NCBI RefSeq assembly: GCF_005047355.1
Contig: NZ_SUMC01000046.1
Span: 1 to 64,000, forward strand
DNA from: Actinacidiphila oryziradicis
GTDB lineage: Bacteria; Actinomycetota; Actinomycetes; Streptomycetales; Streptomycetaceae
Length of the DNA stretch: 64,000 nucleotides
Reading direction: 5' to 3'
In this document: one piece after another, positions 9,136-18,398 of the stretch
How the letters are laid out: each line of letters starts with the position of its first letter
How positions within the stretch are numbered: position 1 is the stretch's first letter
Translations under genes and position numbers: made by a program
The notes under the pieces: generated by a model
Told to the model about the DNA's origin: nothing
What the model saw: the letters and a program-made list of their open reading frames with translations, nothing else
Databases searched by the model: none

Positions 9136-9545
9136 CGACTCATGAGCTGCATCGATCGACCCTGTGGTTCACGCCTGCCGGTGTTCCGCAGGCACCAGGT
9201 GCGATGCACCGGAGCGGGGGGTTGTATGCCAGGCGGCCGAAGCGCGCGAGCGTGCAGCGAGAGCGCGGCTCGGAGAAGAGGGAGGTGAACGGCTCGGATG
9301 AGGACGGAATCCTGCCAGGCCAGGGTTCCCGGCCCCGAAGGGACACCCGAGGGTGACCTTCATGCGGGCCTGGGCGCCCGCCGCTTGTGGTGCGCGTCGA
9401 GGGCGAGCGGCCGTGGTGACGGAGGGCAACACTCAGGTGCTCCTCGGCGGCCCCGACCAGCTCGTTGTGCTGGAGGACCCGACGGCGGAGGCATTCGCCG
9501 TTCCCGGCCTGCCCGGCACCGGGACAATGAGGCGACGGGCTCCGG
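9136..9545. other. intergenic region after the kinase
   Basis: No gene was recognised. A + strand frame around 9414-9530 (VVTEGNTQVLLGG, then DPTAEAFAVPG) has coding-like third positions but no family match or clear start and may be a remnant. The AsnC-type gene ends into this region from the right. Confidence 0.4.
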
Positions 9546-10475
9546 TCAGCCGTGGCCACGCACATCGGTGGTCGCGCCGACCGCGCCCGGAAACCAGGGC
9601 CGCACGATGGAGGCCCGCTTGAGGGTGTGCAGCCCCAGCGTGACGTCCACATCCCGGATGCCGTCGAGCGCCCCCATGGTCCGGGTCAGGAAGGCGTGCA
9701 GGTCCTCGTAACGGGCCACGGCCACCTCGGCGCACATGTTGTGTTCGCCGGCGGTGGACGCGAGCAACAGGACGGCCGGGTGGCCGGCTAGTTGCTGGGC
9801 GACGACATTCAGCCGCCCCGGATCGACCCGCAGCCACAGGAAAGTGGTCACCGGCAGCCCGAGTGCCTCCGGCTCCACGACAGTACGCAGGCGCAGGGCC
9901 CCGCTGCGGAACAGGTTGGTGGCCCGGCGACGGGCGGTGCTCTGCATCACCCCTACCCGCTCGGCCAGTTCGCCCCAGCGAATCCGGCTGTTCTCGGTCA
10001 GTGCCAAGGCGAGCCGTTCGTCCACCGCGCTGAGCTCGGGTGCCGGGGACGAGGGCTGGGCCTGGTCCCAGCGGTCCATCCGGCCGGACCGCAGTGCCGC
10101 CACAGCCGGGGGGTCCAACAGCTGCGGATTCCAGCCGACGCCGGTCGCGAAGCGGCGCAGCACCACCTCCGAGCTGCTGCCGACCATGCCGTCGACCTGT
10201 GGCAACTGGACCATGGTCAGCGTCAACAGGTCCGCGCGGTCGGTGACCACGATCTCTACCAGGCAGTCGGCCGCACCCGAGACAAGCGAGACAAAGCGCA
10301 CATTCGGCCAGCCGGTGAGGGCGTTGGCCACCTCGGTGGCCTTCCCGGGCAGGCAGCGCACCCGGACGAAGACCGGCACGCCCCGGCCTGTGGCGAGCAC
10401 ATCCAAACTGGCGGAGACGTGTACCTCACCGGTGGACAGGATACGCGCGGCCCGCCGGGAGACGGTCGCGCTGGC
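9546..10475 (-). pseudogene. Lrp/AsnC-family regulator with two ligand modules, 5'-truncated
   Basis: The frame encodes two AsnC-type halves. The first retains only the end of its HTH (SATVSRRAARIL) and then its RAM-like ligand domain (VPVFVRVRCLPGK...). The second has a complete HTH (NSRIRWGELAERVGVMQSTARRR) and ligand domain (TTFLWLRVDPGRLNVVAQQL). Double-module AsnC proteins of about 340 residues are common in Streptomyces. Upstream of about 10475 the homology stops and the opposite strand becomes a dipeptidase fragment, so the natural start and first half of HTH 1 are missing. It would have been the divergent regulator of the peptidase/amidohydrolase genes. Whether a product is made from an internal start is unknown. 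Confidence 0.7.
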
Positions 10476-10787
10476 CGAGCCAGACCAGGACCGCCTGCTC
10501 GCCTGGGCCGGGGGGATGCGTGCCCAGTTGGAGACATCGGCCGACCTGTCGGCGGTGACGAGCTGGCAAGAGGTGAAGACGGCTCCGCGGCAGGCCCTGA
10601 TGCTCGCCCTCGAGGATCTGGGCAGCATCGGCACCGATCTATCCGGTATCGAGCAACTGTACGCAGCCGGTTTCCGCTCCGCCGGGCTGGCCTACAACAC
10701 CGGAAACCCCCTCGCAGGCGGCCTCGCCGAGCCGGACGACCCCGGGCTGAGCAAGCTCGGACGCGGAGCGGTGGCGCTGATGAACTC
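10476..10787 (+). pseudogene. internal fragment of a peptidase M19 (membrane/renal dipeptidase)
   Basis: About 100 residues typical of the middle of an M19 dipeptidase: PDQDRLLAWAGGMRAQL, AVTSWQEV, LMLALEDLGSIG (the conserved L.LEG/LED strand), then GFRSAGLAYNTGNPLAGG and DPGLSKLGRGAVALMN. Neither the N-terminal zinc ligands (HxD) nor the C-terminal HxSH region exist. The left edge joins the truncated AsnC gene and the right edge joins the M20 gene in another frame. This is direct evidence of at least two deletions that removed most of the dipeptidase gene. Confidence 0.7.
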
Positions 10788-12098
10788 GTGCGGCCGGCCG
10801 ACCCCGGCGATGTGGTCGCCGTCCGCAGGGACCTGCACGCCCACCCGGAACTCGGCTTCACCGAGATCCGTACCGCCAGCGTGGTGTGCCAGACGCTTGA
10901 GGCGCTGGGCTGGCCACTGCGCGGCAGAGCCGAGGTGTTCGACGCCACCGGCATCCCCGGCCTGCCGGAGCCAGCGGTGCTGGAGCAGGCCGTCGCGCGG
11001 GCAGCCGCAGAGGGCGTACCGCAGCGACTGCTACAGCGGTTCTCCGGCGGCCGTACCGCTGTCGTCGCCGAACTGGCCGGTGACCGGCCGGGTCCGACGG
11101 TGGCCTTCCGGTTCGACATGGACGCGCTGCCGATCACCGAGAGCACAGCGCCTGGACATCTACCGGGCCGGGCCGGCTTCGCCTCCACCCACCCGGGGGT
11201 CATGCACGCCTGCGGTCACGACGGACATGTCGCCATCGGCCTGGCGCTGGCCGCCGCCCTCGCCGACCGCTCCTTCCCCGGCACCGTGCGGCTGCTGTTC
11301 CAGCCCGCCGAGGAGGGGGTGCGGGGGGCGGAGCCGATGGTGGCGGCGGGCGTGACGACGGGGGTGGACGCCCTGGTGGCGGTGCACCTGAGCTTCGGCC
11401 TGCCCAGCGGCGTGCTCGCGGTGTCCACCACCGATTTGCAGGCGACCGCCAAGTACGTGGCCCGGTTCACCGGGCAGGCGGCGCACGCCGCCAAGGCCCC
11501 GGACTCCGGACGCAACGCGCTGCTGGCGGCGGCGACCGCCGCGCTCAACCTGCACGCACTGCCGCGGTTCGCCGGTGCCACCACCCGGATCAACGTCGGC
11601 CGGTTGGTGGCCGGGACCGCCGCGAACATCGTGCCCGAGCAGGCTGAACTGGTGTACGAGACCCGGGCCGACAACACCGAGGTGCACGAGGAGCTGGATC
11701 GGCGGGCGAGGGTGGTGGTGGACAGCGCTGCCGGCATGTACGAGGTACGTACGGAGGTGGTCCGTACCGGCCACGCCGGCGCGGCTGTCACCGACCCGCT
11801 GGTCTCCCAGGCGCTGGCCGAGGCAGCCGCCGGGATGGCCGAGGTCCGGCCGGCGCACCCGTTGGGGGCCAGCGACGACGCCTCCCTGCTGATGGAGGCC
11901 GTACAGCGGTCCGGCGGTGTGGCCGGGTACGCGATCGCCGGTTCCGACAGCCCGGGACCGCACCACTCGCCTGCCTTCGACCTCGACGAGGCCGTGCTTC
12001 CGGTCGTGGTGCGGTGGCTGGAAAGACTCGTCCGTTCCGGCGGACTCGGTACCGGCGGGCTCACCCCCGGCAAAGCAGCGACAGGAGAGACGCGATGA
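10788..12098 (+). CDS. M20-family amidohydrolase / peptidase (AbgA/AbgB- or hippuricase-like)
   Basis: A 436-residue metal-dependent amidohydrolase, expected to cleave N-acyl amino acids or similar amides. It contains RRDLHAHPELGF, DMDALP, MHACGHDGH (metal ligands), QPAEEG and HSP near the C-terminus (GPHHSPAF), all M20 signatures. An insertion after the first strand (PEPAVLEQAVARA...) is longer than usual. The start is uncertain: I use GTG 10788, immediately at the junction with the dipeptidase fragment, so the first few native residues and the native promoter may have been lost. Its stop overlaps the next ATG (ATGA), so it leads an operon with the ketoreductase and an SDR. Confidence 0.8.
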   Translation: MRPADPGDVVAVRRDLHAHPELGFTEIRTASVVCQTLEALGWPLRGRAEVFDATGIPGLPEPAVLEQAVARAAAEGVPQRLLQRFSGGRTAVVAELAGDRPGPTVAFRFDMDALPITESTAPGHLPGRAGFASTHPGVMHACGHDGHVAIGLALAAALADRSFPGTVRLLFQPAEEGVRGAEPMVAAGVTTGVDALVAVHLSFGLPSGVLAVSTTDLQATAKYVARFTGQAAHAAKAPDSGRNALLAAATAALNLHALPRFAGATTRINVGRLVAGTAANIVPEQAELVYETRADNTEVHEELDRRARVVVDSAAGMYEVRTEVVRTGHAGAAVTDPLVSQALAEAAAGMAEVRPAHPLGASDDASLLMEAVQRSGGVAGYAIAGSDSPGPHHSPAFDLDEAVLPVVVRWLERLVRSGGLGTGGLTPGKAATGETR

Positions 12099-13150
12099 GC
12101 GGCACAGCGGCACAGCGGCGCGCCTATACCGTGGTGGGCGGTGGCGCCATCGGTGGCACCATCGCCTTCCACCTGGCCAAGGCCGGTCACCCGGTGCTGG
12201 TGGTCGACCAGGACACCGAGCACGTGGGCGCCATCAGTGACCAGGGGCTCGGCATCCGACGGCCGGACGGACGCGTCGAGCGGCAGCCGGTCCGTGCGAT
12301 CACCCCCGATGGAGCTGACGCACTTCCAGCGACCGGTGGGGGGCTGGGCGCGGTCGTCCTGGCCGTCAAGGCGCAGGCCACCGATCCAGCCGTACGGTGG
12401 ATCGCGCCCCGGCTGGCCGAGGACGGCTTCGTGGTCAGCCTGCAGAACGGACTGTGCGAGGAACAGATCGCCGCCGAGGTGGGCGAACGCCGCACCGTCA
12501 CCGCCTTCGTCAACCTCTTCGCCGACCTGGTCGCGCCCGGGCTGATCGCGGACGGCGGAGCCGGTGCCCTGGTCGTCGGTGAACTGGACGGCCGCGTCAG
12601 CCCCCGGGTCGAGCGTCTGGTGACCGACCTGCGGGCCTGGGGACCCGCGGTGGCCCACCCCAACGTGGCCGGCCATCTGTGGTCCAAGCAGTCCTACAGC
12701 GTGGTGGGCGCTACCAGCGCCCTGGTCGACGTGCCGATCCACGAGACCATCGAGGCGCACCCGGACATGACCGTGGCCCTGGCCCGCGAGGTATATGCCG
12801 TCGGCGCCGCCATCGGTGTCCACCCGGAGTCCTTCGACCACTGGGAGGCTGGCGCCTTCGCCGTCGACGCCCACCTGCCGTACACACGGCAGGTGCTGGC
12901 GGACTTCTGCGGCTGGCTGCGCACCCAGCCGAAGAACAAGACGGGCATCTGGCGTGACCTGGCGGTCCGCAAGCGTCCCACCGAGGTTCCGGCGATGCTC
13001 GCGCCAGTGCTGCGGCTGGCCGACGACCACGGCATCAACTGCCCCGGCATCCGCACCGTCGTTCGTCTGATCGGCGAACTGGAGCGCGGTGAACGGCGGA
13101 TGGACGAGAGCAACGTGACTGAGGTGGAGCGGGCCGTTTCGGGCCGATGA
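12095..13150 (+). CDS. ketopantoate reductase-like oxidoreductase (ApbA/PanE family)
   Basis: A 351-residue NAD(P)H-dependent 2-dehydropantoate 2-reductase homologue. The dinucleotide-binding motif GGGAIGG is near residue 15, VKAQ lies at the end of the Rossmann fold (KAxx motif), QNG around residue 125, and a C-terminal all-helical ApbA_C domain includes the conserved K in WSKQSY and N in PKNKTG. Its placement with an amidohydrolase and an SDR suggests a catabolic ketoreductase rather than coenzyme A synthesis; this is inference. The ATG overlaps the M20 stop, so translation is coupled. Residues after 300 end in a standard helical tail. Confidence 0.8.
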   Translation: MSGTAAQRRAYTVVGGGAIGGTIAFHLAKAGHPVLVVDQDTEHVGAISDQGLGIRRPDGRVERQPVRAITPDGADALPATGGGLGAVVLAVKAQATDPAVRWIAPRLAEDGFVVSLQNGLCEEQIAAEVGERRTVTAFVNLFADLVAPGLIADGGAGALVVGELDGRVSPRVERLVTDLRAWGPAVAHPNVAGHLWSKQSYSVVGATSALVDVPIHETIEAHPDMTVALAREVYAVGAAIGVHPESFDHWEAGAFAVDAHLPYTRQVLADFCGWLRTQPKNKTGIWRDLAVRKRPTEVPAMLAPVLRLADDHGINCPGIRTVVRLIGELERGERRMDESNVTEVERAVSGR

Positions 13151-13191
13151 ATCCCCCGCATCAAAACATCACTTGTACGAGGAGAGGCACC

Positions 13192-13986
13192 ATGTCACGT
13201 CACGTTCTGGTCACCGGAGCGGCGGGAGGGCTGGGGCAGGCCATCGCGCGGGCTTTCGGCGCCGCCGGTGACCACGTCACCGGGGTGGACGCCCGCGAGC
13301 AGCCGCTGCGCGAAGCGCTCGCGGAGATCAGCACCGAGTACGCCGTGCGGACCCAGCCGCTGGTCGCAGACCTGTCGACGCCGGCGGCCGGCGAGCTGGT
13401 CGACACCGCCTGGGACACCTTCGGCCCGATCGACGTGCTGGTCAACGCCGCGGGCATCTGGCCGGCCACCCCGCTGCTGGAGATGACATCGCAGATCTGG
13501 GACCGGGTGTTGGCCGTCAACACCCGGGCGCCGGTGCTCGCCACGGTCGCGCTGGCGCGGCGTGCGGTACTCGCGGAACGTCCGGCGGTGGTGGTGAACC
13601 TCGCGTCGGGCGCGGCCGTCAGGGCCCGGCCCGGAGCGGCGCACTACTCGACATCCAAAGCCGCGCTGGAGATGGCCACCCGTTCCTGCGCCGTCGAGCT
13701 GGGTTCCGTCGGCGTCCGGGTCAACGCGGTCTCCCCGGGTTTCGTAGCGGGTAGCAGCCAGGAGGTCAACCCGATCACCGAACATTACGCGGCGGCCGTC
13801 TCCACCAACCCGCTGGGCCGCATCGGCCAACCGCCTGACGTAGCGTCAGCGGTGCTGTTCCTGGCGTCCGACCAGGCGAGCTGGATCACCGGTGCGGTGC
13901 TGCGGGTGGACGGCGGCTCCTCGGCCGGCAATAGCCAGTTGCCGGTGCACTGGGACGGCACCACCGAGGTCCAGCACGGTGGCTGA
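13192..13986 (+). CDS. SDR-family NAD(P)-dependent oxidoreductase
   Basis: A complete 264-residue classical short-chain dehydrogenase. TGAAGGLG is at residues 8-15, NAAG at about 88-91, the catalytic Ser in VNLASG, the catalytic YSTSK about 155-159, and the C-terminal GQPPDVASAVLFLASD / WITGAVLRVDGG segment is typical of the 3-oxoacyl or gluconate-dehydrogenase-like subgroup. The start ATG at 13192 follows AGGAGAGG with good spacing. It is the last gene of the amidohydrolase - ketoreductase - SDR operon, 41 bases after the ketoreductase, and probably oxidises or reduces a product of the same pathway. Confidence 0.88.
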   Translation: MSRHVLVTGAAGGLGQAIARAFGAAGDHVTGVDAREQPLREALAEISTEYAVRTQPLVADLSTPAAGELVDTAWDTFGPIDVLVNAAGIWPATPLLEMTSQIWDRVLAVNTRAPVLATVALARRAVLAERPAVVVNLASGAAVRARPGAAHYSTSKAALEMATRSCAVELGSVGVRVNAVSPGFVAGSSQEVNPITEHYAAAVSTNPLGRIGQPPDVASAVLFLASDQASWITGAVLRVDGGSSAGNSQLPVHWDGTTEVQHGG

Positions 13987-14146
13987 GGCGGCCCGGCTGC
14001 AGGGTCACCGTGGTCCAGCCGATCGCACCGGCGGCGATGCCGTCCCCGGCACCCGCTGCGCACGTTCGTGCACGTACGGCCAGTTGATGGGTGACTGTCC
14101 GTAGCAGGTGAGTGTGACGTGCAAGGGGCATCTGGCGATGTCGATC

Positions 14147-14740
14147 TCAGAGCCGGGCGCTGAGGAGCGCCTTGGTTTCAGGCCACTCTTGGGCGAGGAC
14201 GGAGAAGTACGCGGTGTCCCGCCAGGTGCCATCCGGGCGCCGGAAGTGGCGGCGCAGCGCACCCTCGCGGCGCGCGCCGAGGCGGGCGATAGCCGCCTGG
14301 GAGCGGTGATTGAGATGGTCCGTCTTCAACTGCACGCGTCCCATGCCCAGTTCTTCGAAGGCGTGGGTGAGCAAGAGCAGCTTCGACTCGGTGTTGACCG
14401 CGGTGCGCCAGTGCGCGCGCCCGTACCAGGTCCAGCCGATCTCCAGCCGTTCATTGGCCACGTCGATGTCCATGTACGCAGTCCAGCCGATGGCCCGGCC
14501 GCTCGCTCGGTGGATGACCGCGAACGGAACGTATTCCCCCCGCTCGGCGGCTTCCAGCAGCACGCCGAGTTTGGTACCTAGCTCGTCCTGGGTCTGCGGT
14601 GCCGGCCCGCCCTGCCACCGCCAGACCTCCTCATCCTGACCGCCCGCCACAAAGAGCTCGCCGAGATGGCTCATGGTCAGCGGGTCCAGACGTACATGGC
14701 GGCCGGCGAGCGTCGTGGGTAGCGGTGTCTTGGCAGGCAT
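14147..14740 (-). CDS. GNAT-family N-acetyltransferase (RimJ/RimL-like)
   Basis: A 197-residue acetyltransferase. LAGRHVRLDPLTMSHL begins the fold, FAVIHRASGRAIGWTAYMDID and RLEIGWTWYGRAHWRT hold the acetyl-CoA-binding beta4/beta5 region, and NHRSQAAIARLGARREGALRRH is the typical RimJ/RimL C-terminal signature. ATG 14740 is preferred over the TTG three codons upstream. The target is unknown; this subgroup often acts on protein N-termini or small amines. It stands alone, facing the SDR operon tail to tail, with an AT-rich palindrome-bearing upstream region. Confidence 0.85.
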   Translation of the reverse strand: MPAKTPLPTTLAGRHVRLDPLTMSHLGELFVAGGQDEEVWRWQGGPAPQTQDELGTKLGVLLEAAERGEYVPFAVIHRASGRAIGWTAYMDIDVANERLEIGWTWYGRAHWRTAVNTESKLLLLTHAFEELGMGRVQLKTDHLNHRSQAAIARLGARREGALRRHFRRPDGTWRDTAYFSVLAQEWPETKALLSARL

Positions 14741-14760
14741 GGAACGCAAGGTAACCCTTT

Positions 14761-14797
14761 ATTGCACCAATCTCAATCCAATATTGCACTAGTGCAT
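14761..14797. promoter_or_regulatory. AT-rich operator-like palindromes upstream of the GNAT gene
   Basis: TGCACTAGTGCA at 14785-14796 is a perfect 12-bp palindrome, and 24 bases away ATTGCACCAAT (14761-14771) repeats the same ATTGCAC core with an imperfect dyad. The stretch is markedly AT-richer than its surroundings and lies 20-60 bases before the start of the minus-strand gene, where a promoter would sit. A two-site operator for a dimeric repressor is the likely reading; the regulator is unknown. Confidence 0.45.
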
Positions 14798-15011
14798 AAC
14801 CGCCATCCTGACAGGGCGTGGTTGCCAGGCGGCAGGTGGCAGCCGCCTGTCGACAGGTGTCGAACCGGTTGGGTGTCGTCCGCTGATGTCCGCCGCAACT
14901 CCCTATTCCGTCAACAGCTGTAGCCGCTGGCGGCCAGTTAGATCCCCATTAACTGTCCGGAAACTTCGGGGCACCTCAACCCCTTCCGCGGGGTCACGCT
15001 CGGGCACCCGG
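14798..15011. other. spacer between the GNAT promoter and the lactate permease gene end
   Basis: No gene was seen in this 214-base stretch. It carries the 3' flank of the permease gene and no clear hairpin. Confidence 0.5.
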
Positions 15012-16805
15012 TCAGTGCGGGCCGACCACCATCCAGCTCAGGACCGGCGTGCTCTGCAAATAGACGAGCACGCACATGAAGACCACGAAGGCCAGGCTCC
15101 AGCCGAACACCCGGCGGAAGAGGATGCCCTCGCGGCCCTCGAAGCCGACGGCGGCCGCGGCGATGGCGAGGTTCTGCGGGGAGATCATCTTGCCGAGCAC
15201 ACCGCCCGAGGAGTTCGCGGCGGCCATCAGCGTGGGCGACAGGCCCGCCTGGTGGGCCGCGGTGATCTGGAGGGCGCCGAACAGCGAGTTGGAGGAGGTG
15301 TCAGAGCCGGTGACCGCGACGCCGAGCCAGCCCAGCAGCGGGGAGAACAGGGCGAAGACGCCGCCCGCGCCCGCGACCCACAGGCCCAGGGTGGTGGTCG
15401 CGCCGGACTCGTTCATGAGGTAGCCGAGCGCGAGCACCAGCATCACGGTGAGGATCGCGAACTTCAACTGGTCCAGGGTGCGTCCGTAGGCGGCCAGGGC
15501 GCGCCGCATGCCGACGCCGAGCAGCACCATGCTGACCAGGCCGGAGATCAGAAGCAGACTGCCCGCCGCAGAAAGGTAGTTGAGTTTGAAGGTGGTGGCG
15601 ACCGGGTCTCCGGACGCCTTGAGGATGTGCAGGCCGGGCCAGTTGACGATGTGCGTGACGGACTCGATGCCGGTGCCGGTCGTGCCCACCTTGGTCGGGG
15701 GCTTGCCGGTGATCGCCGGTACCCGGGTGGCCAGCACGAACACCACGATGATCGCCAGGTAGGGCGCGTACGCCTTGAAGACGTCCAACGGCGAGTCGCG
15801 CGGCGCTGGTTCGGGGTCGGACGCGACTCGGGGCAGGACCAGAGAGTCGGTGTTGCCCGCGCCCTCGGAAACTCCCCCGACGGCCGGGGAGCCGGGCTCG
15901 CCGCCGTCCCGGCCGGCGCCGATAGCGCCGCCGGTTCCGGCCCCGAGGTCGTCCTCGTCCTCGCTCTCGGTGTACGGCTCCGCGGCGTGCCACACCCGGG
16001 TGAGGGCGAGCACCGCGAGCGCGGAGGCGAGGGCGGCGATGATGTCGGCCAGCTGCACGGACCAGAAGTTCGAGGACAGGTACTGGAAGACCGCGAAGAC
16101 CAGGCCGCACAGCACGGCCGGCTGCCAGGTCTGCCGGAGCCCGCGCCGACCGTCCACGATGAACACCAGAGCCAGCGGCACGAACAGCGCCAGGATCGGG
16201 GTCTGCCGTCCGACCATCGCGCCGAGGTCGTCCACCGGCAGGCTGGTCACACCGGCCAGCGTGGTGATGGGCACGGCGATCGCGCCGAAGGCGACGGGCG
16301 CGGTGTTGGCGACCAGGGCGACGGTGGCGGCCTTCAGCGGCCGGAAGCCCAGCGCGATCAACATGACCGAACTCATGGCGACAGGCGTGCCGAAACCGGC
16401 TAGCGCCTCCATCAGGGCGCCGAAACAGAACGCGATGATGATCGCCTGCACCCGCTGGTCGTCGCTGATGGACGCGAAGGACCTGCGCAGTACGTCGAAA
16501 TGGCCGGTCTCCACAGTGAGGTTGTAGACCCAGATCGCGTTGATGACGATCCACATGATCGGGAAGAACCCGAACGCGGCGCCCAACAGCCCGCTGTTCA
16601 GGGCGTCTCCGACCGGCATCGAGTACACGGTGACGGCCAGCACCAGGCAGACGCCGAGCGAGATCAGCGAGGCGAGCCATGCCGTCATGCGCAGCACGCC
16701 GAGCAGCACGAACAGGAAGAGCAGCGGGAGGAAGGCGATGAGGGACGACAACCCCAGGGAGTTTCCTACCGGGTTGTAGTCCTGCTGATAGGTGGCGAGC
16801 AACAT
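15012..16805 (-). CDS. lldP: L-lactate / glycolate permease (LctP family)
   Basis: A 597-residue polytopic membrane transporter with about 13 hydrophobic helices and the LctP family blocks MEALAGFGTPVA, NTAPVAFGA, GSDTSSNSLFGALQ and NSSGGVLGKMISPQNLAIA. Length is normal for the family. A Glu/Asp/Gly-rich cytoplasmic loop at about residues 275-325 (ESEDEDD...) is longer than in E. coli LldP, as in other actinobacterial members. The ATG at 16805 lies 15 bases after the stop of the FAD/Fe-S oxidoreductase, so the two form a lactate or glycolate uptake and oxidation operon. No regulator is adjacent. Confidence 0.88.
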   Translation of the reverse strand: MLLATYQQDYNPVGNSLGLSSLIAFLPLLFLFVLLGVLRMTAWLASLISLGVCLVLAVTVYSMPVGDALNSGLLGAAFGFFPIMWIVINAIWVYNLTVETGHFDVLRRSFASISDDQRVQAIIIAFCFGALMEALAGFGTPVAMSSVMLIALGFRPLKAATVALVANTAPVAFGAIAVPITTLAGVTSLPVDDLGAMVGRQTPILALFVPLALVFIVDGRRGLRQTWQPAVLCGLVFAVFQYLSSNFWSVQLADIIAALASALAVLALTRVWHAAEPYTESEDEDDLGAGTGGAIGAGRDGGEPGSPAVGGVSEGAGNTDSLVLPRVASDPEPAPRDSPLDVFKAYAPYLAIIVVFVLATRVPAITGKPPTKVGTTGTGIESVTHIVNWPGLHILKASGDPVATTFKLNYLSAAGSLLLISGLVSMVLLGVGMRRALAAYGRTLDQLKFAILTVMLVLALGYLMNESGATTTLGLWVAGAGGVFALFSPLLGWLGVAVTGSDTSSNSLFGALQITAAHQAGLSPTLMAAANSSGGVLGKMISPQNLAIAAAAVGFEGREGILFRRVFGWSLAFVVFMCVLVYLQSTPVLSWMVVGPH

Positions 16806-16820
16806 GGATGCACCCTTTTT

Positions 16821-18398
16821 CTACGACATCGGAGAGGAGGGGTCCACGCCACGGAGGTCCGCGCCACGGGGGTGCGGCTCCATGGTGGTCTTGGTTGTCG
16901 CGGAGGCGACGGTGCCCGGGCCGTCGAGCGCCCACGCGAGCAGCACGGGGACGGCGACGCCGCGGATCGACGCGTCCAGTACCTGCACGGTGTGCGCGAC
17001 GGGCATCCGCCGGCCCGTATCGGCGAGGGCGGTCGTGACCTGCATCCAGTACCCGGGATTCGCGGTCACCATGACCTCGGCGCCGGTGGCCAGCACGGCC
17101 GCGGTCTTGCGCTCGCCGGGTTCGCGTAACTCGACGCCGGGGATGCCGCGCAGCAGCCAGCGCGGCTGGTCCCGTACGCCCTGGGCGTGCGCGAGGTGGC
17201 AGGCGTCCTGGTAGGCGACGGCCATGGGGAGCGGGTGGCGCGGCGCCACGGGGCCGAGTTCGTCGAGCAGTTCGGTGATGTCCCTGACCTTCGCGGCCAG
17301 CGCCTCGGCGCGGGCCTTCCAGCCGGGCTCGTCGCGCAACTGGTGGCCGTGCTCCTTGAGGTTGGAGCCGCAGCCTGCGGCGTTGACGACGATCGTGTCG
17401 ACCTCGGCGGCCTCGAAGGTCTCGATGACGCTCTTGGCGAAGCGCAGCGCTTCCGGTTCCCGGCCGCCGTGTGCGGACAGCGCGCCGCAGCAGCTCTCCC
17501 GGCGCGGCACGACGACCTCGCAGCCCTCGGCGGCCAACACCCGTACGGTGGCGGCGTTCACGTCGGGGAAGAAGGTGCCCTCCGCGCAACCGGTGAGCAG
17601 ACCGAAGGTACGACGGCGGGTGCCGGCGGCTGGGGGTCCCCCCGCCGAAGGCAGGGGGAGGGTGCGTTCCGGCAGGCGCTCGACGGGGCCGAGCTTCGGG
17701 GTGAGCGATTCCATCGCCTGGAGCAGCCGCGGGAGGCGGCGGAGCAGTCCGCTGCGGGCCAGCAGCCGGCCCATGCCGCTTGCCTGGTAGGCGTGCAGCG
17801 GGCCGCGCAGGGCGCGCAGGCGGCGGGGGTATGGGAACAGGCCGTAGACGATGGCGCGCAACAGCCGTTGGGCGCAAGGCCATTCGACCCCGAAGTGTTC
17901 CGGCGCGGTGCCGCCGAGGTGGACGATCTCGCCGTCCGGCAGGACGACTTCGGCGCCCGTCACGTGGTTGACGGTGAAGCCGTACTTCAGGCAGTGGGCG
18001 CCGCCCGCGTTCTCGGCGACGTTGCCGCCGATGGAGCAGACCTGCTGGGAGGAGGGGTCGGGGGCGTATGCCTGGCCGTACGGCGCGGACAGCCCGGTCC
18101 CCGACCCGCGGGCCACGAACGGCACCCCGGCCCCGGCGCACAGCCGTACCGTCTCGACTACGTCGTCCCGGTCCGCGGCGAGCACGACCACCGCGGGCCG
18201 TACTCGGAAGGCGGCCAGCCCGTCGCACTCGTACGTCCGCAGCTGGGTGGGATCGGTGAGCACCTTGTCGGCCCCGATCCGGGACCGCAGCAGCTCCGCG
18301 ACCCCGGCGGCCCTGGTCGCCGGTTCCCCCGCTGCAGCTGCCGTGGTGGCGGGGGCTCTGCTGCGGGACGTACTACGGGACGTGCTGCGGATTCTCAC
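16821..18398 (-). pseudogene. FAD/Fe-S lactate or glycolate oxidase (GlcD-GlcF type) with internal in-frame deletions
   Basis: The frame is open for 525 residues from GTG 18398. It begins like a GlcD/D-lactate dehydrogenase (ADKVLTDPTQLRTYECD, FVARGSGTGLS, DPSSQQVCSIGGNVAENAGG, VTGAEVVLPDGEIVHLGG) and ends like a GlcF subunit (GLLTGC, ESCCGALSAHGG, NAAGCGSN, YQDACHLAHAQG). Compared with the family as I know it, several blocks are missing without loss of frame: about 50 residues between GTGLS and APDPSSQQ; the whole FAD-oxidase C-terminal domain plus the 4Fe-4S ferredoxin domain at the join near 17884-17889 (HFG|VEW); and the second CCG cluster near 17120 (LREP|GERK). Normal size would be near 950 residues. 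It cannot bind FAD or pass electrons normally, so it is probably inactive. The permease gene follows at once. Confidence 0.7.

Noticed and set aside
9414..9530. Small plus-strand gene between the kinase and the AsnC regulator
   Set aside because: Codon bias is suggestive, but there is no start signal, family match or conserved motif; left as a possible remnant.
9792..10787. Upstream extension of the M20 gene to a 768-residue protein
   Set aside because: The extension is antisense to the AsnC regulator and to the dipeptidase frame, with no domain of its own.
15301..18228. A 975-residue minus-strand open frame covering the lactate permease and oxidoreductase
   Set aside because: It is Arg/Pro-rich with no domain pattern and is the out-of-frame shadow of two recognised genes on the same strand.
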